A stretch of DNA of 37,256 bases from Chloroflexi bacterium UBA4736 (lineage in GTDB: Bacteria; Chloroflexota; Dormibacteria; Dormibacterales; Dormibacteraceae). Position 1 is the first letter of the stretch; each line of letters opens with the position of its first letter. Position numbers and translations under genes: made by a program. Positions 1 through 9,024 of this stretch are shown here, piece after piece. The notes below the pieces were generated by a model. That model did not search any database. It worked only from the letters and a program-made list of their open reading frames with translations, and had not been told where the DNA came from. The DNA lies in contig DHIW01000088.1 of NCBI GenBank assembly GCA_002404015.1, forward strand, positions 1-37,256. The letters run 5' to 3'.

Positions 1-41
1 ATGTCATAGAAGCGTCCACAAGGGGGAGGGAACCCCAGTAG

Positions 42-2030
42 CTAGTGCGGCGTTACCACCTCGAAGGTGGCCTTCGTGGATGGGTCGTAGTAGGTGCGGC
101 CGTCTGCTGCCACGATCTTCAGGGTCAGCTTGTGTTGGCCGGGGGCCAGGCCGGCCAGCTGGATCGTCGTGTCGAAGCCGGCCCGGTGGGCATAGGAGAG
201 CCCGGAGCGGACGGATGGCGAGTCGTCGCCGTAGACGGCCTGGACGTCCAGGCTCCCGTCGACCGTGACGAACACCGCGACCGGGGCCGGTCCGCCTTCC
301 GGCGCCAGGGCCCAGCCGCCGACGGCGATGGCGCCCCCCACCGGCACCACCCGGGGCCACTTTCCCTTGCTGAAGTCGCGGTCCGAGGGGATCACGTAGT
401 CGATCGAGGCGTCGCCGCCGGCGCCCGCCGGCACCAGGCTCTGCACCGCCAGCGCGGTATAGGTGCGCCCGTTCGCGTAGTATCGCTTGTTGATGTCGTG
501 GAGCGCCAGCCCGGCGCCGCCCACGGCATACACCAGCAGACCGGCCAGGACGAGGTTGGAGACCGCGGCTCGAGCCCGGCGGTTGCGCAGCCCGGCCGGC
601 GCCAGCTCGGTGGCGGCGAGGAACACGCCGGCGATCACCGGCATCCAGAAACGGCCCTGGGCCGCCACCGACGCGTCGCCGGCCAGGACGGTGATCGTGT
701 AAAGGGCGAGAGTCCACATCAGGTAGGCGTTCACCGCCGGCTTCGAGAAGGTGATCTCGAAAGCCCAGCGCCAGCGGCCGCGCCGCACCATCCGGACGAG
801 AGCCAGCCCAACCGCCAGCAGGCGCCTGGCGGCCAGCGCCATGAGAACGAGCGTGGCGGCCGCCACCACGAGCCGGTTCCACGTCGAGCCGGGCAGGAGG
901 GGTGCGTCGAGCCAGCCGAAGAAGCCCCAGAAGCTGAACGACACTCGACCCAGAACGAAGAAGCCAAAGAACGTGGAGAGGGCGCTGCCGGCCAGGTAGC
1001 CGGCCGCGGCGAGCGGTCCCTCGTGCAGCGCTGAGACCAGCGATGAAACGTTGGTTCCCGAGCTGGTCGAGATGGTCGTGAGCCCGACCGCCCGCCCAGT
1101 GGTCACCCAGAGGTCGATGGCCTCCAGGACAAGGGCCGGCAGCGCGAGGAGCGGGACCCGCGCGAGCAGCGCGCGCCAGCTGAGGCCGCGCCGCCTTACG
1201 TAGGGAACCGCGGCCGCCCCCAGGGCCGCGATGGCCACGTAGGGCAGGTAGTGGGCCTTGGTGACGAGCAGGATCCCGGCGGAAAGTCCCAGCAGGGCGG
1301 CCATCGCCCAGGAGCCGGGCCGCTCCCGGAGCCGGAGCCCGGCCAGCAGGCAGAGCGTGGCGCTGGTCCAGGCGAAGTTCTCCGGCTGCACATACGAGCC
1401 CACGAAGCTCGTCAGGGGGAAGATCGCGACCACAGCGGTCAGCGCCAGTGCCCGACCCCGGGAAGGGACGCTGGCCCGGAAGAGGACGTAGCTGAGGGCG
1501 ATGTTCAGCGCCACCAGGACGGCGGACAGGATGCGGGCCCCGAAGAACAGCGCCAGCGGCTGGGGGTCGACGGCGTGCACGCCCGCCATCCAGGCCGCCG
1601 TCAGCGCGTAGTAGCCGAACGGATAGCCGCCGATCAGGCCCGGGTTGTACGTCTGGGGCGCCACCGGCGGGGCCGAATGATTCAGCGCGTCATAGAAGGC
1701 GCCGGTGCCGTAGAGCGGCGGCGCCGGAACCTGCGGGCTGTGGCGGACGAGGTCGAAGCTGGTGCGGTCTTCGAGGAAGGCCGCGAAGGGGTTCGAACGG
1801 CGGATCCGCTGGTCGGGCTGGATGGGCCGGTCGGTGACGCGCAGGAGGTGGCCGGCCGCGTAGATGCTCAGGGCGTAGTCGAAATGGGCGTCCTCATCCG
1901 GCGATTGCAGGATCGGCACCAGGAACACCCAGACCAGGGCGAGCCCAAAACCGAGCGCTACCACCCCGGCCAGCAGAGGCCGGAAGGCCCAGGCGAGGCT
2001 CTCCCTGATCACCGTCAGGGCGCTCTGCAT
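42..2030 (-). CDS. DUF2142-family polytopic membrane protein, putative glycosyltransferase-like
   Basis: The protein has 662 residues and about a dozen hydrophobic segments. An early PDEDAHF motif (about residues 44-50) follows the first membrane segment, as is typical of DUF2142 proteins and reminiscent of the acidic first-loop motif of GT-C glycosyltransferases. The last 100 residues or so (from about 560) are soluble and look like a beta-sandwich, rich in Gly, Val and Thr. DUF2142 proteins are common in polysaccharide loci, but their reaction is not established; transfer of a lipid-linked sugar is an inference. The ATG start at 2030 lies 80 bp from the divergent ligase-like gene, so the two probably have back-to-back promoters. 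Family assignment is good; function is uncertain. Confidence 0.8.
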   Translation of the reverse strand: MQSALTVIRESLAWAFRPLLAGVVALGFGLALVWVFLVPILQSPDEDAHFDYALSIYAAGHLLRVTDRPIQPDQRIRRSNPFAAFLEDRTSFDLVRHSPQVPAPPLYGTGAFYDALNHSAPPVAPQTYNPGLIGGYPFGYYALTAAWMAGVHAVDPQPLALFFGARILSAVLVALNIALSYVLFRASVPSRGRALALTAVVAIFPLTSFVGSYVQPENFAWTSATLCLLAGLRLRERPGSWAMAALLGLSAGILLVTKAHYLPYVAIAALGAAAVPYVRRRGLSWRALLARVPLLALPALVLEAIDLWVTTGRAVGLTTISTSSGTNVSSLVSALHEGPLAAAGYLAGSALSTFFGFFVLGRVSFSFWGFFGWLDAPLLPGSTWNRLVVAAATLVLMALAARRLLAVGLALVRMVRRGRWRWAFEITFSKPAVNAYLMWTLALYTITVLAGDASVAAQGRFWMPVIAGVFLAATELAPAGLRNRRARAAVSNLVLAGLLVYAVGGAGLALHDINKRYYANGRTYTALAVQSLVPAGAGGDASIDYVIPSDRDFSKGKWPRVVPVGGAIAVGGWALAPEGGPAPVAVFVTVDGSLDVQAVYGDDSPSVRSGLSYAHRAGFDTTIQLAGLAPGQHKLTLKIVAADGRTYYDPSTKATFEVVTPH

Positions 2031-2038
2031 GACGACGA

Positions 2039-2044
2039 ACCGTA
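2039..2044 (-). promoter_or_regulatory. Possible -10 box for the DUF2142 gene
   Basis: On the minus strand TACGGT lies 8 nt before the ATG at 2030. This fits the TAnnnT boxes placed close to other starts in the window and would give a leaderless or nearly leaderless transcript. No -35 box is clear. Confidence 0.3.
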
Positions 2045-2110
2045 TCTGATGAGGGCTCCAAGCGCGACCGTGGCGAAGATGTTGGATGGCCGGCCCAGGC
2101 GACTGGCATC

Positions 2111-3400
2111 ATGAGCCGATTGGAAGCGATCGCCGCACCTGACCACCGTCTCTCCACCGCGCTCGCTTCGTTAACCGCCGCGCTGGCGCCTGCCTACGTG
2201 ATCCGCTGGCACCTTGGCTTTTACCCGACCACCCTGCTGGAGGTCGCGATCCTGGCCACGATCACCGTCTTCGCGATGGAGTCCTGGCGCGCCGGCTCGA
2301 TCCCGGAATGGCGGTCGCCCCTGGTCCTGCCCGCCGCGATCTTCCTGGTGGCCGGCGCCCTCTCCGTGCTGGTGGCGCCCTCGAGCCTCGCCGCGCTCGG
2401 CCTCTACCGCGCCTACCTGGTCGAGCCGGTCCTGTTCGGGCTGGTGCTCGTGGCCGTCCTCCGGCTTCCGGGCAGGGCCCACCTCGTGGTGGCCGGGTTC
2501 TGGGTCGGCGGCGCAGTGCTGGGCGTCGCCAACATCGTTGCCGTCCTCCGCGTGATCGCCAGCCACACGTTCCGGACCGAGGGCACGCCGCCCGTCGCGA
2601 TCTACAGTGTCGCCAACGCGGTGGCGCTCTTCCTGGTCCCGCTCGTGGCCGTCGCCGGCAGCCTGCTGCTATACGAGCGGCGGCGCCCGGTGAGAGTCAC
2701 GGCATTGGTCTTCCTGGCGATTGCGGTGCCCGCCGTCGTCCTGACGTTCTCGCGCGGCGGCTGGCTGGCGCTGGCGGCGGTGGCCATCGGCCTGGCGGTC
2801 TCGCACCCTCGGCGGCTGTGGCTGCTCGCGGCCCTGCTGGCGACCGCTCTCACGTTGGGCCTGGTCCCGGCGATCCGCCAGCGGGCCCTCTTCGACCTTC
2901 GGTTCAACTCCGGGGAGAGCCTCAACGGGCGCGTGAGGCTTTGGTCGGGGACCGTCGAGATGCTCCGGCACCGTCCGATCACCGGTGCCGGTCTCGGCGG
3001 CTTCACGGACCGGATGGGCGCCACGTTCAAGAACCCGTTCCAGATCACGCCAATCTTCCCGCACAACATCGTCCTGAACTTCTGGTCGGAGCTGGGACTC
3101 CTGGGGCTGCTGGCTTTCGGGTGGATCGTCGTCGCGACGGCGCTCGCGGCCTGGCGCGGCTGGCGGCGCGGGGCGCCCGAGTGGCGACCCCTTCAGCTCG
3201 GCGTGATGCTGGCGCTTCTGGCAGTCGTCGTCCACGGCCTGGTGGACGTCCCCTACTTCAAAAACGACCTGGCCCTGGAGTTCTGGGGCCTGGTGGCCGT
3301 TCCCTGGGCGGCCTGGCGCTGGGCCGCCGCCCAAGGTGCGGTCGAAACGAGGGCACCGTTCTCTCCGCCGATGTCACAATCGCCCGGCAGGACCCCTTGA
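2111..3400 (+). CDS. O-antigen ligase/polymerase-like membrane protein (Wzy_C family)
   Basis: The protein has 429 residues and about ten or eleven membrane segments. It carries the hallmarks of the WaaL/Wzy family: a TFSRGGW motif near residues 212-218, a GAGLGGF motif ending near residue 300, and a PHNIVLNFWSELGLLG stretch near residues 317-332 that supplies the conserved His and the following loop. Family members polymerise or ligate lipid-linked oligosaccharides on the outer face of the membrane; ligase and polymerase cannot be separated from sequence alone. The ATG at 2111 is the natural start. Its stop overlaps a TTG that opens an aminotransferase remnant, and the oxidoreductase follows in the same direction, so the three probably share a transcript. 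Confidence 0.85.
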   Translation: MSRLEAIAAPDHRLSTALASLTAALAPAYVIRWHLGFYPTTLLEVAILATITVFAMESWRAGSIPEWRSPLVLPAAIFLVAGALSVLVAPSSLAALGLYRAYLVEPVLFGLVLVAVLRLPGRAHLVVAGFWVGGAVLGVANIVAVLRVIASHTFRTEGTPPVAIYSVANAVALFLVPLVAVAGSLLLYERRRPVRVTALVFLAIAVPAVVLTFSRGGWLALAAVAIGLAVSHPRRLWLLAALLATALTLGLVPAIRQRALFDLRFNSGESLNGRVRLWSGTVEMLRHRPITGAGLGGFTDRMGATFKNPFQITPIFPHNIVLNFWSELGLLGLLAFGWIVVATALAAWRGWRRGAPEWRPLQLGVMLALLAVVVHGLVDVPYFKNDLALEFWGLVAVPWAAWRWAAAQGAVETRAPFSPPMSQSPGRTP

Positions 3401-3501
3401 CGACCTCAACCACCGGCCGCCAGCTCATCCCCATCTCCAAGCCGATCGTCGGCCAGGAGGAGAAGGCGGCCGTGCCCGTGGCCGCCGTCAACGCCCTATG
3501 A
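3397..3501 (+). pseudogene. N-terminal remnant of a DegT/DnrJ/EryC1 aminotransferase
   Basis: A TTG at 3397 overlaps the preceding stop (TTGA). It opens a 34-codon frame that includes LIPISKPIVGQEEKAAV, nearly the consensus N-terminus of PLP-dependent sugar aminotransferases of the DegT/DnrJ/EryC1/StrS family. After that the similarity stops, and the frame ends in an ATGA that overlaps the start of the oxidoreductase at 3498. About 340 residues, including the PLP lysine region, are missing. It looks like what is left after an internal deletion that fused the gene's start to the next start codon. The fragment may still couple translation of its neighbours. The assignment rests on a short but distinctive motif. 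Confidence 0.7.
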
Positions 3502-4502
3502 CCAGAGCCGCCGTGATCGGCGGAGGCGCCATGGGCCGCCTCCACGCGCGCGTCTACCGCGAGCTCCCGGACGTCCAACTGGTCGGGGTCTCGGACATCG
3601 AGCCGGCGGCCGTCCAGGCGGTCGCCGAGGCTTACTCGGCGGAGGCATTCAGCGACCATCGCCGACTCCTCGACAGGCTCAGTCCGACGGTCGTGACCGT
3701 CGCCACCCCGACCAGCAGCCACCATCGGGTCGTCATGGACGCCATCGCGGCGGGCGCGCACGTGCTGGTGGAGAAACCGATCGCCTCCACTCTCGCCGAG
3801 GCTGAGGAGATGATCGCCGCGGCGGCGGCGGCGGGGGTCGTGCTGATGGTCGGCCACATCGAGCGCTACAACACGGCCGTGCTGGAGTTGAGGCGCCAGC
3901 TGGAGCAGGGCGTGCTGGGCCGTGTCTTTCAGATCAACGCCCGCCGGCTGGGTCCCTTCCCATCCCGCATCCTCGACGTCGGCGTGGTCATCGACCTCGC
4001 CACGCACGACCTCGACGTGATGCGATTCCTGACCAAGAGTGAGGGCGTGCGCGCCTACGCCGAGACTCGCCGCCGGTTCCACACCAGCCAGGAGGATCAG
4101 CTGACAGGACTGGTCACCTTCGAGAACGAGATGGTCGGATCGCTCGACATCAACTGGCTGACGCCGACCAAGATCAGGGAGATCTCGGTCACCGGGGAGC
4201 GCGGGATGTTCCAGGTCGACTACCTGATGCAGGACCTCTACTTCTTCGAGAACGCCCAGGCCGCCGGTGAACGCTGGGACGCGATCCAGGTGCTGCGGGG
4301 GGTCAACGAGGGCGCCATGACCCGGTTCGCGCTAGCCAAGAAGGAACCCCTGAGGACCGAGCTCGAAACCTTCATCAGAGCCGCCGGCGGCGACCGGGTC
4401 GAGGACGCCGTGACGGGCCAGGACGGGCTGGAGGCGCTTCGCCTGGCGCTGGCACTCGTGGAGTCGGGGCGGACGAACCAGCCGGTTGAGCTGGCAAGGT
4501 GA
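3498..4502 (+). CDS. Gfo/Idh/MocA-family NAD(P)-dependent sugar oxidoreductase
   Basis: The protein has 334 residues counted from the ATG at 3498, chosen because the Rossmann strand VIGGGAMG begins at about residue 5 and the ATG overlaps the stop of the upstream remnant. An EKPIAST motif (about residues 92-98) and a THDLDVMRF motif (about 169-177) are the usual nicotinamide and catalytic elements of the family. Such enzymes oxidise sugar or cyclitol hydroxyls. In WbpB/WlbA-type pathways they oxidise C3 of UDP-GlcNAcA before transamination. The next gene, a UDP-GlcNAc 2-epimerase, and the 6-dehydrogenase and aminotransferase further on make a WbpB-like role plausible. The substrate is inferred from context. 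Confidence 0.85.
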   Translation: MTRAAVIGGGAMGRLHARVYRELPDVQLVGVSDIEPAAVQAVAEAYSAEAFSDHRRLLDRLSPTVVTVATPTSSHHRVVMDAIAAGAHVLVEKPIASTLAEAEEMIAAAAAAGVVLMVGHIERYNTAVLELRRQLEQGVLGRVFQINARRLGPFPSRILDVGVVIDLATHDLDVMRFLTKSEGVRAYAETRRRFHTSQEDQLTGLVTFENEMVGSLDINWLTPTKIREISVTGERGMFQVDYLMQDLYFFENAQAAGERWDAIQVLRGVNEGAMTRFALAKKEPLRTELETFIRAAGGDRVEDAVTGQDGLEALRLALALVESGRTNQPVELAR

Positions 4503-4521
4503 CACCAATACCCAACGGCGC

Positions 4522-5607
4522 GTGAAGGTTCTGACCGTGGTCGGGGCTCGACCGCAGTTCATCAAGATGGGCCCCGTGTCCAGGGCCCTGGCCGGGCACG
4601 CCGAGGAGGTCGTGGTGCACACCGGGCAGCACTACGACCCCCAGATGTCGGCGCTCTTCTTCGACGAGCTGGACATCGCCGAGCCTGCCTACCACCTCGG
4701 AGTCGGCTCGGGGCGGCACGGCGAGCAGACGGGCCGCGCGCTGGCCGGGGTGGAGGCCGTGATCCTGGAGCAGAGGCCGGACGCCGTCGTCGTCTATGGG
4801 GATACCAACTCCACCCTCGCGGGAGCCCTCGCGGCGGCCAAGCTCCACGTGCCGGTCGCCCACGTGGAGGCCGGCCTCAGGTCGTTCAACCGGGCCATGC
4901 CCGAGGAGGTGAACCGGGTCCTGACCGACCACTGCTCCACGCTCCTCTTCGCACCCACCAGGGACGCGGTCGAGCATCTCCGGCGAGAGGGGATCGAGAG
5001 GGGCGTGCAGCTGGTCGGGGACGTGATGTACGACAGCGCCCTGCAGCTGCTGCCGGCGGCGCGTGAGCGCTTCGCCGGCCTGGCCGGCGAACTGGGGATC
5101 AAGTCCGGCGGCTACCTGCTGGCGACCGTCCACCGGGCCGAGAACACGGACGACCCGGTCCGGCTGGCCAACATCCTGCGAGCGCTCGGCCAGTGCGGCC
5201 TGCCGGTGATCCTCCCGCTGCACCCGCGCACCGCGGCTGCGATCGCGCGCCACGAGCTCGGCGACTCCGTGACGGCGGCGGGCGGGCTGCGGCTGATCGC
5301 ACCGGTGGGCTACCTGGACATGCTGGGGCTGGAGTCGGCGGCCCGGGCGATCCTGACCGATTCGGGCGGCGTGCAGAAGGAGGCTTACTTCGTCGGCACG
5401 CCGGTGGTGACCGTGCGCGACGAAACCGAGTGGGTGGAGACGGTGGCGGCGGGCTGGAACCAGGTGGTGGGAACCGACCCGGACCGGATCCTGGCGGCTC
5501 TGGCCGCCGCGGCGAAGGGCTCGCCAATCGAAGACTACGGTGACGGTCGAGCCGCGTCGCGGATCGTGGAGGCGCTGCTCAGCCTGGATCGCGCCTCAGG
5601 CGTCTGA
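4522..5607 (+). CDS. wecB: UDP-N-acetylglucosamine 2-epimerase (non-hydrolysing)
   Basis: The protein has 361 residues from the GTG at 4522, which puts VKVLTVVGARPQFIK at the very N-terminus as in family members. A TTG at 4486 inside the upstream gene is a less likely start. Further family motifs are GDTNSTLAG, HVEAGLRSF, TVHRAEN and DSGGVQKEA. The enzyme interconverts UDP-GlcNAc-type sugars at C2, giving the ManNAc configuration. The motif ETEWVE stands where classical WecB has TERPE; from memory this is closer to the WbpI/WlbD type that acts on UDP-GlcNAc3NAcA, which would fit the neighbours, but this is an inference. The 3' end overlaps the convergent glycosyltransferase gene by 12 bp. Confidence 0.9.
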   Translation: MKVLTVVGARPQFIKMGPVSRALAGHAEEVVVHTGQHYDPQMSALFFDELDIAEPAYHLGVGSGRHGEQTGRALAGVEAVILEQRPDAVVVYGDTNSTLAGALAAAKLHVPVAHVEAGLRSFNRAMPEEVNRVLTDHCSTLLFAPTRDAVEHLRREGIERGVQLVGDVMYDSALQLLPAARERFAGLAGELGIKSGGYLLATVHRAENTDDPVRLANILRALGQCGLPVILPLHPRTAAAIARHELGDSVTAAGGLRLIAPVGYLDMLGLESAARAILTDSGGVQKEAYFVGTPVVTVRDETEWVETVAAGWNQVVGTDPDRILAALAAAAKGSPIEDYGDGRAASRIVEALLSLDRASGV

Positions 5608-6819
5608 GCCCGCGCTCAGGCCCATCTCGGCGAGGCCGCGGGTCACGATCGAGCTCCAGTCGAACTCGCGGAGCACCAGCTCCCGGCCGTGGCGCCCCAG
5701 CGCGGCCGCCTCCGCGGGGTCGTCCGCCAGCCGGCGCACGGCCGCGGCCAGCGCGGCCGGGTCCTCCGGCGGGACGACCAGACCGCAAGCGTTCGATTCC
5801 AGGATGGCGGCGGCTTCGCCCTCGCCGCAGAAGATCACGGGCGTCTCGCAGGCGAGGGCGGGCATGATCTTGGACGGCCGGGCGCCTCGGAACAGCGGGG
5901 TGTTGCGCAGGGGCACGATGCTCGCTCGCGCGTCCGACAGGATGCGTGGCATCTCGTCCACCGGTACGCTCGGCTCGAAGCGGAGGTTGTCCAGCCCACG
6001 CTCGGCGGCAAGGGCCTGGACCCTCGCCTTGTCCGGCCCGTCTCCGATCAGCACGAACTCCACGTCGGCACGGTCGCGCAGCAGATCGGCGGCCTCCACG
6101 ATGACCTCCAGCCCCTGGGCGTAGCCATGGGTGCCCGTGTAAACAAAGGTGGCCCGCTTTCCACCTGGGCCGGCCGCGAGCTTGGTGAACATCCGGGCGT
6201 CGACGCCGTTCGGGAAAAGCACAACGGAGCCCCGCCCGTCGACGGCGTTGTAGATGCCCTCGGTCAGCGCCGCCACGCGGTACGCCTTCCGATAAAGGAA
6301 GGACTCGAGGCGCTCGGCGGCAGCCAGGAGGAGTGGGTTGGTGACGATGCCGAGCTCCTTGGCGGACGCCGGCCAGAGGTCCGACACGCTGAGCACCATT
6401 CGGGCGCGGGTCAGGCGGCTGAACAGATACGCGGTGGCGCCCAGGAAGAGGGGCGGCGACTCCACAAGGACCACGTCGTGGCGACCCGCCCGGAAGCAGC
6501 CGACGAGGGAGGTCGCGGCGAAGCTCAGATAGCTCCCGAGCCGCCCCGGGACGCTGCTAGCGGTGGTGGCGCGGACCCACGTCCTGATGACAGGCACGCC
6601 CGCCACGGTCTCCTTCAGCAGCACCCGCCTCGAATACCCGTCGAAGACCCGTCCGAGTGGGTAGTTCGGCATCGCCGTCACCACGGTCACCCGGTTGCCG
6701 GCCGCCAGGAGTTCGCGAGCGACCGCGAGCAGGCGGATCTGAGGAGCCCCCACCTCGGGCGGGAAATACTGGGTCAGGATCAGGTAGCTATGGGCGGCGC
6801 CTTTGCGGCGCTCCAGCAT
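5596..6819 (-). CDS. GT4-family glycosyltransferase, WbuB-like
   Basis: The protein has 407 residues from the ATG at 6819. That start places the acceptor-binding motif ILTQYFPPEVGAPQIRL near residue 15; longer reading is possible but adds an unconserved tail. The N-terminal half has the MPNYPLGRV motif seen in WbuB/WcaI-like L-FucNAc transferases. The C-terminal half has the GT-B nucleotide-sugar elements, including YTGTHGYAQGLE and the EGEAAAIL region followed by GLVVPPEDP. It probably adds a sugar to the lipid-linked repeat unit at the cytoplasmic face. It is transcribed against wecB and diverges from the dehydrogenase across a 158-bp gap. The exact donor cannot be told. Confidence 0.85.
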   Translation of the reverse strand: MLERRKGAAHSYLILTQYFPPEVGAPQIRLLAVARELLAAGNRVTVVTAMPNYPLGRVFDGYSRRVLLKETVAGVPVIRTWVRATTASSVPGRLGSYLSFAATSLVGCFRAGRHDVVLVESPPLFLGATAYLFSRLTRARMVLSVSDLWPASAKELGIVTNPLLLAAAERLESFLYRKAYRVAALTEGIYNAVDGRGSVVLFPNGVDARMFTKLAAGPGGKRATFVYTGTHGYAQGLEVIVEAADLLRDRADVEFVLIGDGPDKARVQALAAERGLDNLRFEPSVPVDEMPRILSDARASIVPLRNTPLFRGARPSKIMPALACETPVIFCGEGEAAAILESNACGLVVPPEDPAALAAAVRRLADDPAEAAALGRHGRELVLREFDWSSIVTRGLAEMGLSAGSDA

Positions 6820-6977
6820 CGGGCTATTCTGGCAGGCGCAGCGGGGGGGCCTCAGGTAGGTTTGTGCTACTGTCCCGAACTGCCCGAGCCGGCGCTCGAA
6901 CCGCACCTTGAACTCAACGCATCCTCATGCCGCAACTCCGCGTCGCAGGCGCACAGCGTGATCGGGCTGGAACCGGC
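6820..6977. promoter_or_regulatory. Divergent intergenic region between glycosyltransferase and UDP-sugar dehydrogenase
   Basis: This 158-bp gap separates two divergent starts and must hold promoters for both. On the minus strand CAGAAT lies 6 nt before the glycosyltransferase ATG, at the spacing seen for other boxes here. No confident box is visible on the plus side. An in-frame ATG at 6927 could extend the dehydrogenase by 17 residues, but that extension lacks family similarity. Confidence 0.4.
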
Positions 6978-8324
6978 ATGAGCAGCCCGGCGCCGCTCGC
7001 CGAGCGGCTGCGCGCTCGCTCCATACCGGTGGGAGTGGTCGGGCTGGGCTACGTCGGCCTACCCCTGGCGGCGCTGCTCGCCGAGGCCGGCTTCTCGGTC
7101 ATCGGCGTCGACCGGGACGCCGCCCGCGTCGCGCGGATCAACGCCGGCGAGAACCCGATCGAGGGCCGCGAGCCAGACCTGGGCGAGCTGGTCGCGGCGG
7201 CCGTCACGGGCGGGCGGCTGACGGCGACGCCGGATCCCGGGCGGCTGGCGGCGGCCGGCGCGGTCTTCGTGTGCGTCGAGACCCCCGTCGACGAGGCCCA
7301 CAGGCCGGACTACTCGTCGCTCGAGGCTGCCTGCCGGGTGGTCGGTGCGGTGCTCGGCCGGGGCGCGTTGGTGGTCGTCGAGTCGACGCTGGCGCCCGGC
7401 ACCATGAACCGGCTGGTGATCCCGGCCCTGCTGGCAAGCTCGGGCGGCCGAGCCGGCCGCGACTTCCTGGTCGGGCACTGCCCGGAGCGCGTGATGCCCG
7501 GCCGGCTGGTGCGGAACATGCGCACCATGAGCCGCGTCATCGGGGCAGCCAGCGAGGAGGCGGCGGAGGCCATGACGGCGATCTACTCGGCGTTCGTGAC
7601 CGGCGAGCTGGACGTCAGCGACCCGCTGACGGCGGAACTCGTCAAGACTTCGGAGAACGCGTACCGCGACGTCAACATCGCCTTCGCCAACCAGGTCGCG
7701 CTGATCTGCGAGCAGGTGGGCGGCGACGTGTTCCGCGTGCGCGAGCTGGTCAACAAGTCGCCGGGCCGCCTGATGCTCGTCCCCGGGGCAGGGGTGGGCG
7801 GCCACTGCATCCCCAAAGACTCCTGGCTGCTGGCGTCCAGCGCCGGCGATGGAGAGGCGCCCGTTCTGCGCGCCGCTCGCGAGCTGAACGACCTCATGCC
7901 GGCGCACGTGGCCCGCTTGGTGGCGGACGCGCTGGGCGTGGCGGGTGTCCCGACCGAGGGGGCGCGGGTGGCCGTGCTTGGCTACAGCTACCTGGAGGAC
8001 AGCGGCGATACCCGCAACTCTCCCACCGTGGCTTTGCTGGCGGAGCTGGAGGCGATGGGCTGCCGGGCGGCCGTACACGACCCGTTCGTGCCGGCGTACC
8101 AGGGCGAGCTGGCTTCGGTGCTCGAGGGGGCGGTCTGCGCCGTGCTGATGGTGGCGCACAGCGAGTACCGGGCCCTCGACCCGGCGTGGCTGGCGAGCAT
8201 CATGCGCCGCGCAGTGCTGGTCGACGGACGAGCGGTCTTTGACGCCCGGGCCCTGGAAAGCGCCGGGTTCGTCCACCGGCGCGTCGGGGTCGGCGGCCGG
8301 GTCGGGGTCGCGGGTGTCCTCTGA
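6978..8324 (+). CDS. Nucleotide sugar dehydrogenase (UDP-N-acetylhexosamine 6-dehydrogenase, WecC/WbpA type)
   Basis: The protein has 448 residues. The ATG at 6978 places the Rossmann motif VGLGYVGLP at about residues 20-28. The middle domain has the TAELVKTSENAYRDVNIAFAN helix, and the catalytic motif VGGHCIPKDSW puts the nucleophilic cysteine at residue 277. The C-terminal UDP-binding domain has GYSYLEDSGDTRNSP. Family members oxidise C6 of a UDP-hexose in two steps to a uronic acid using NAD. The short GGHCIPKD form and the nearby 2-epimerase favour UDP-ManNAc or UDP-GlcNAc over UDP-glucose as substrate, though this is not proven. It heads a tightly overlapping run of five genes reaching 11999. 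Confidence 0.88.
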   Translation: MSSPAPLAERLRARSIPVGVVGLGYVGLPLAALLAEAGFSVIGVDRDAARVARINAGENPIEGREPDLGELVAAAVTGGRLTATPDPGRLAAAGAVFVCVETPVDEAHRPDYSSLEAACRVVGAVLGRGALVVVESTLAPGTMNRLVIPALLASSGGRAGRDFLVGHCPERVMPGRLVRNMRTMSRVIGAASEEAAEAMTAIYSAFVTGELDVSDPLTAELVKTSENAYRDVNIAFANQVALICEQVGGDVFRVRELVNKSPGRLMLVPGAGVGGHCIPKDSWLLASSAGDGEAPVLRAARELNDLMPAHVARLVADALGVAGVPTEGARVAVLGYSYLEDSGDTRNSPTVALLAELEAMGCRAAVHDPFVPAYQGELASVLEGAVCAVLMVAHSEYRALDPAWLASIMRRAVLVDGRAVFDARALESAGFVHRRVGVGGRVGVAGVL

Positions 8325-9024
8325 GGGCGAGGTGGAGCGGCTCCTGGACGTGTACCAGGGCTATGCGGCCGACGGGCGGGTCGCCAGCCGGCAGTCGCTG
8401 AGCAACCCGGGCAACCGGCTCATCATCCAGGACCGCTGGCGGACCGCCAGGCAGCTGCTGGCCGGAGCCGGGCTGCTGCCGCTCGGCGAGCGCCGCGTCC
8501 TGGAGGTCGGGACGGGGGGCGGGGCGGAACTGGCCCAGCTGGCGTCTCTAGGCGGAGACCCCAGCCGGTGCTGCGGGATCGACCTCATCCCGGAGCGAAT
8601 CGCGGCGGCCCGTGCGCGCTTCCCGCTCATCGACTTCCGAGTGGGGGATGCGCAGCGATTGGAGTTCGAGGACGGCCGGTTCGACCTGGTGCTTGTCTCG
8701 ACTGTCCTGAGCTCGATCCTCGACCCGGCGATGCGGGTGGGCGTGGCCCAGGAGGCGGTCCGGGTGCTCGGGCCGGGAGGTGCCGTGCTCTGGTACGACA
8801 TGCGATACCCGAGTCCCGGCAACCAGAATGTGCGGCCGATCGGGGCGGGCGAGCTGCGGCGGCTGTTTCCCGGCCTGCGGGCGACTCTCAGGCCGGTCAC
8901 CCTGCTGCCACCGCTGGCCCGCCGCCTGGGCGGGCTCGCGCCCCGGCTGTACCCGGCGCTGGCGGCGGCTCCCTTCCTGCGCAGCCACCTGGCCGCTTTG
9001 CTGGTCAAGCCGGGGGCGGCCTGA
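8314..9024 (+). CDS. Class I SAM-dependent methyltransferase
   Basis: The protein has 236 residues from the GTG at 8314, which overlaps the upstream stop by 11 bp. An upstream in-frame ATG at 8239 would lie deep in the dehydrogenase gene and adds a low-complexity stretch, so GTG is preferred. Motif I is LEVGTGGGAELAQL, followed by GIDLIPERI (motif II) and a VGDAQRLEFEDGRFDLV stretch. It probably methylates a sugar hydroxyl, amino or carboxyl group of the glycan; the substrate is unknown. It is followed directly by a second methyltransferase through a TGATG overlap, which suggests coupled translation. Confidence 0.82.
   Translation: MSSEGEVERLLDVYQGYAADGRVASRQSLSNPGNRLIIQDRWRTARQLLAGAGLLPLGERRVLEVGTGGGAELAQLASLGGDPSRCCGIDLIPERIAAARARFPLIDFRVGDAQRLEFEDGRFDLVLVSTVLSSILDPAMRVGVAQEAVRVLGPGGAVLWYDMRYPSPGNQNVRPIGAGELRRLFPGLRATLRPVTLLPPLARRLGGLAPRLYPALAAAPFLRSHLAALLVKPGAA

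Noticed and set aside
2308..3501. Long alternative frame through the first ligase gene
   Set aside because: It is an Arg/Pro/Gly-rich high-GC shadow of the ligase gene. Only its last 34 codons, the aminotransferase remnant, have meaning.
5689..6981. 430-codon plus-strand frame opposite the WbuB-like gene
   Set aside because: It is His/Arg/Gly-rich shadow sequence opposite a gene with clear GT4 motifs.
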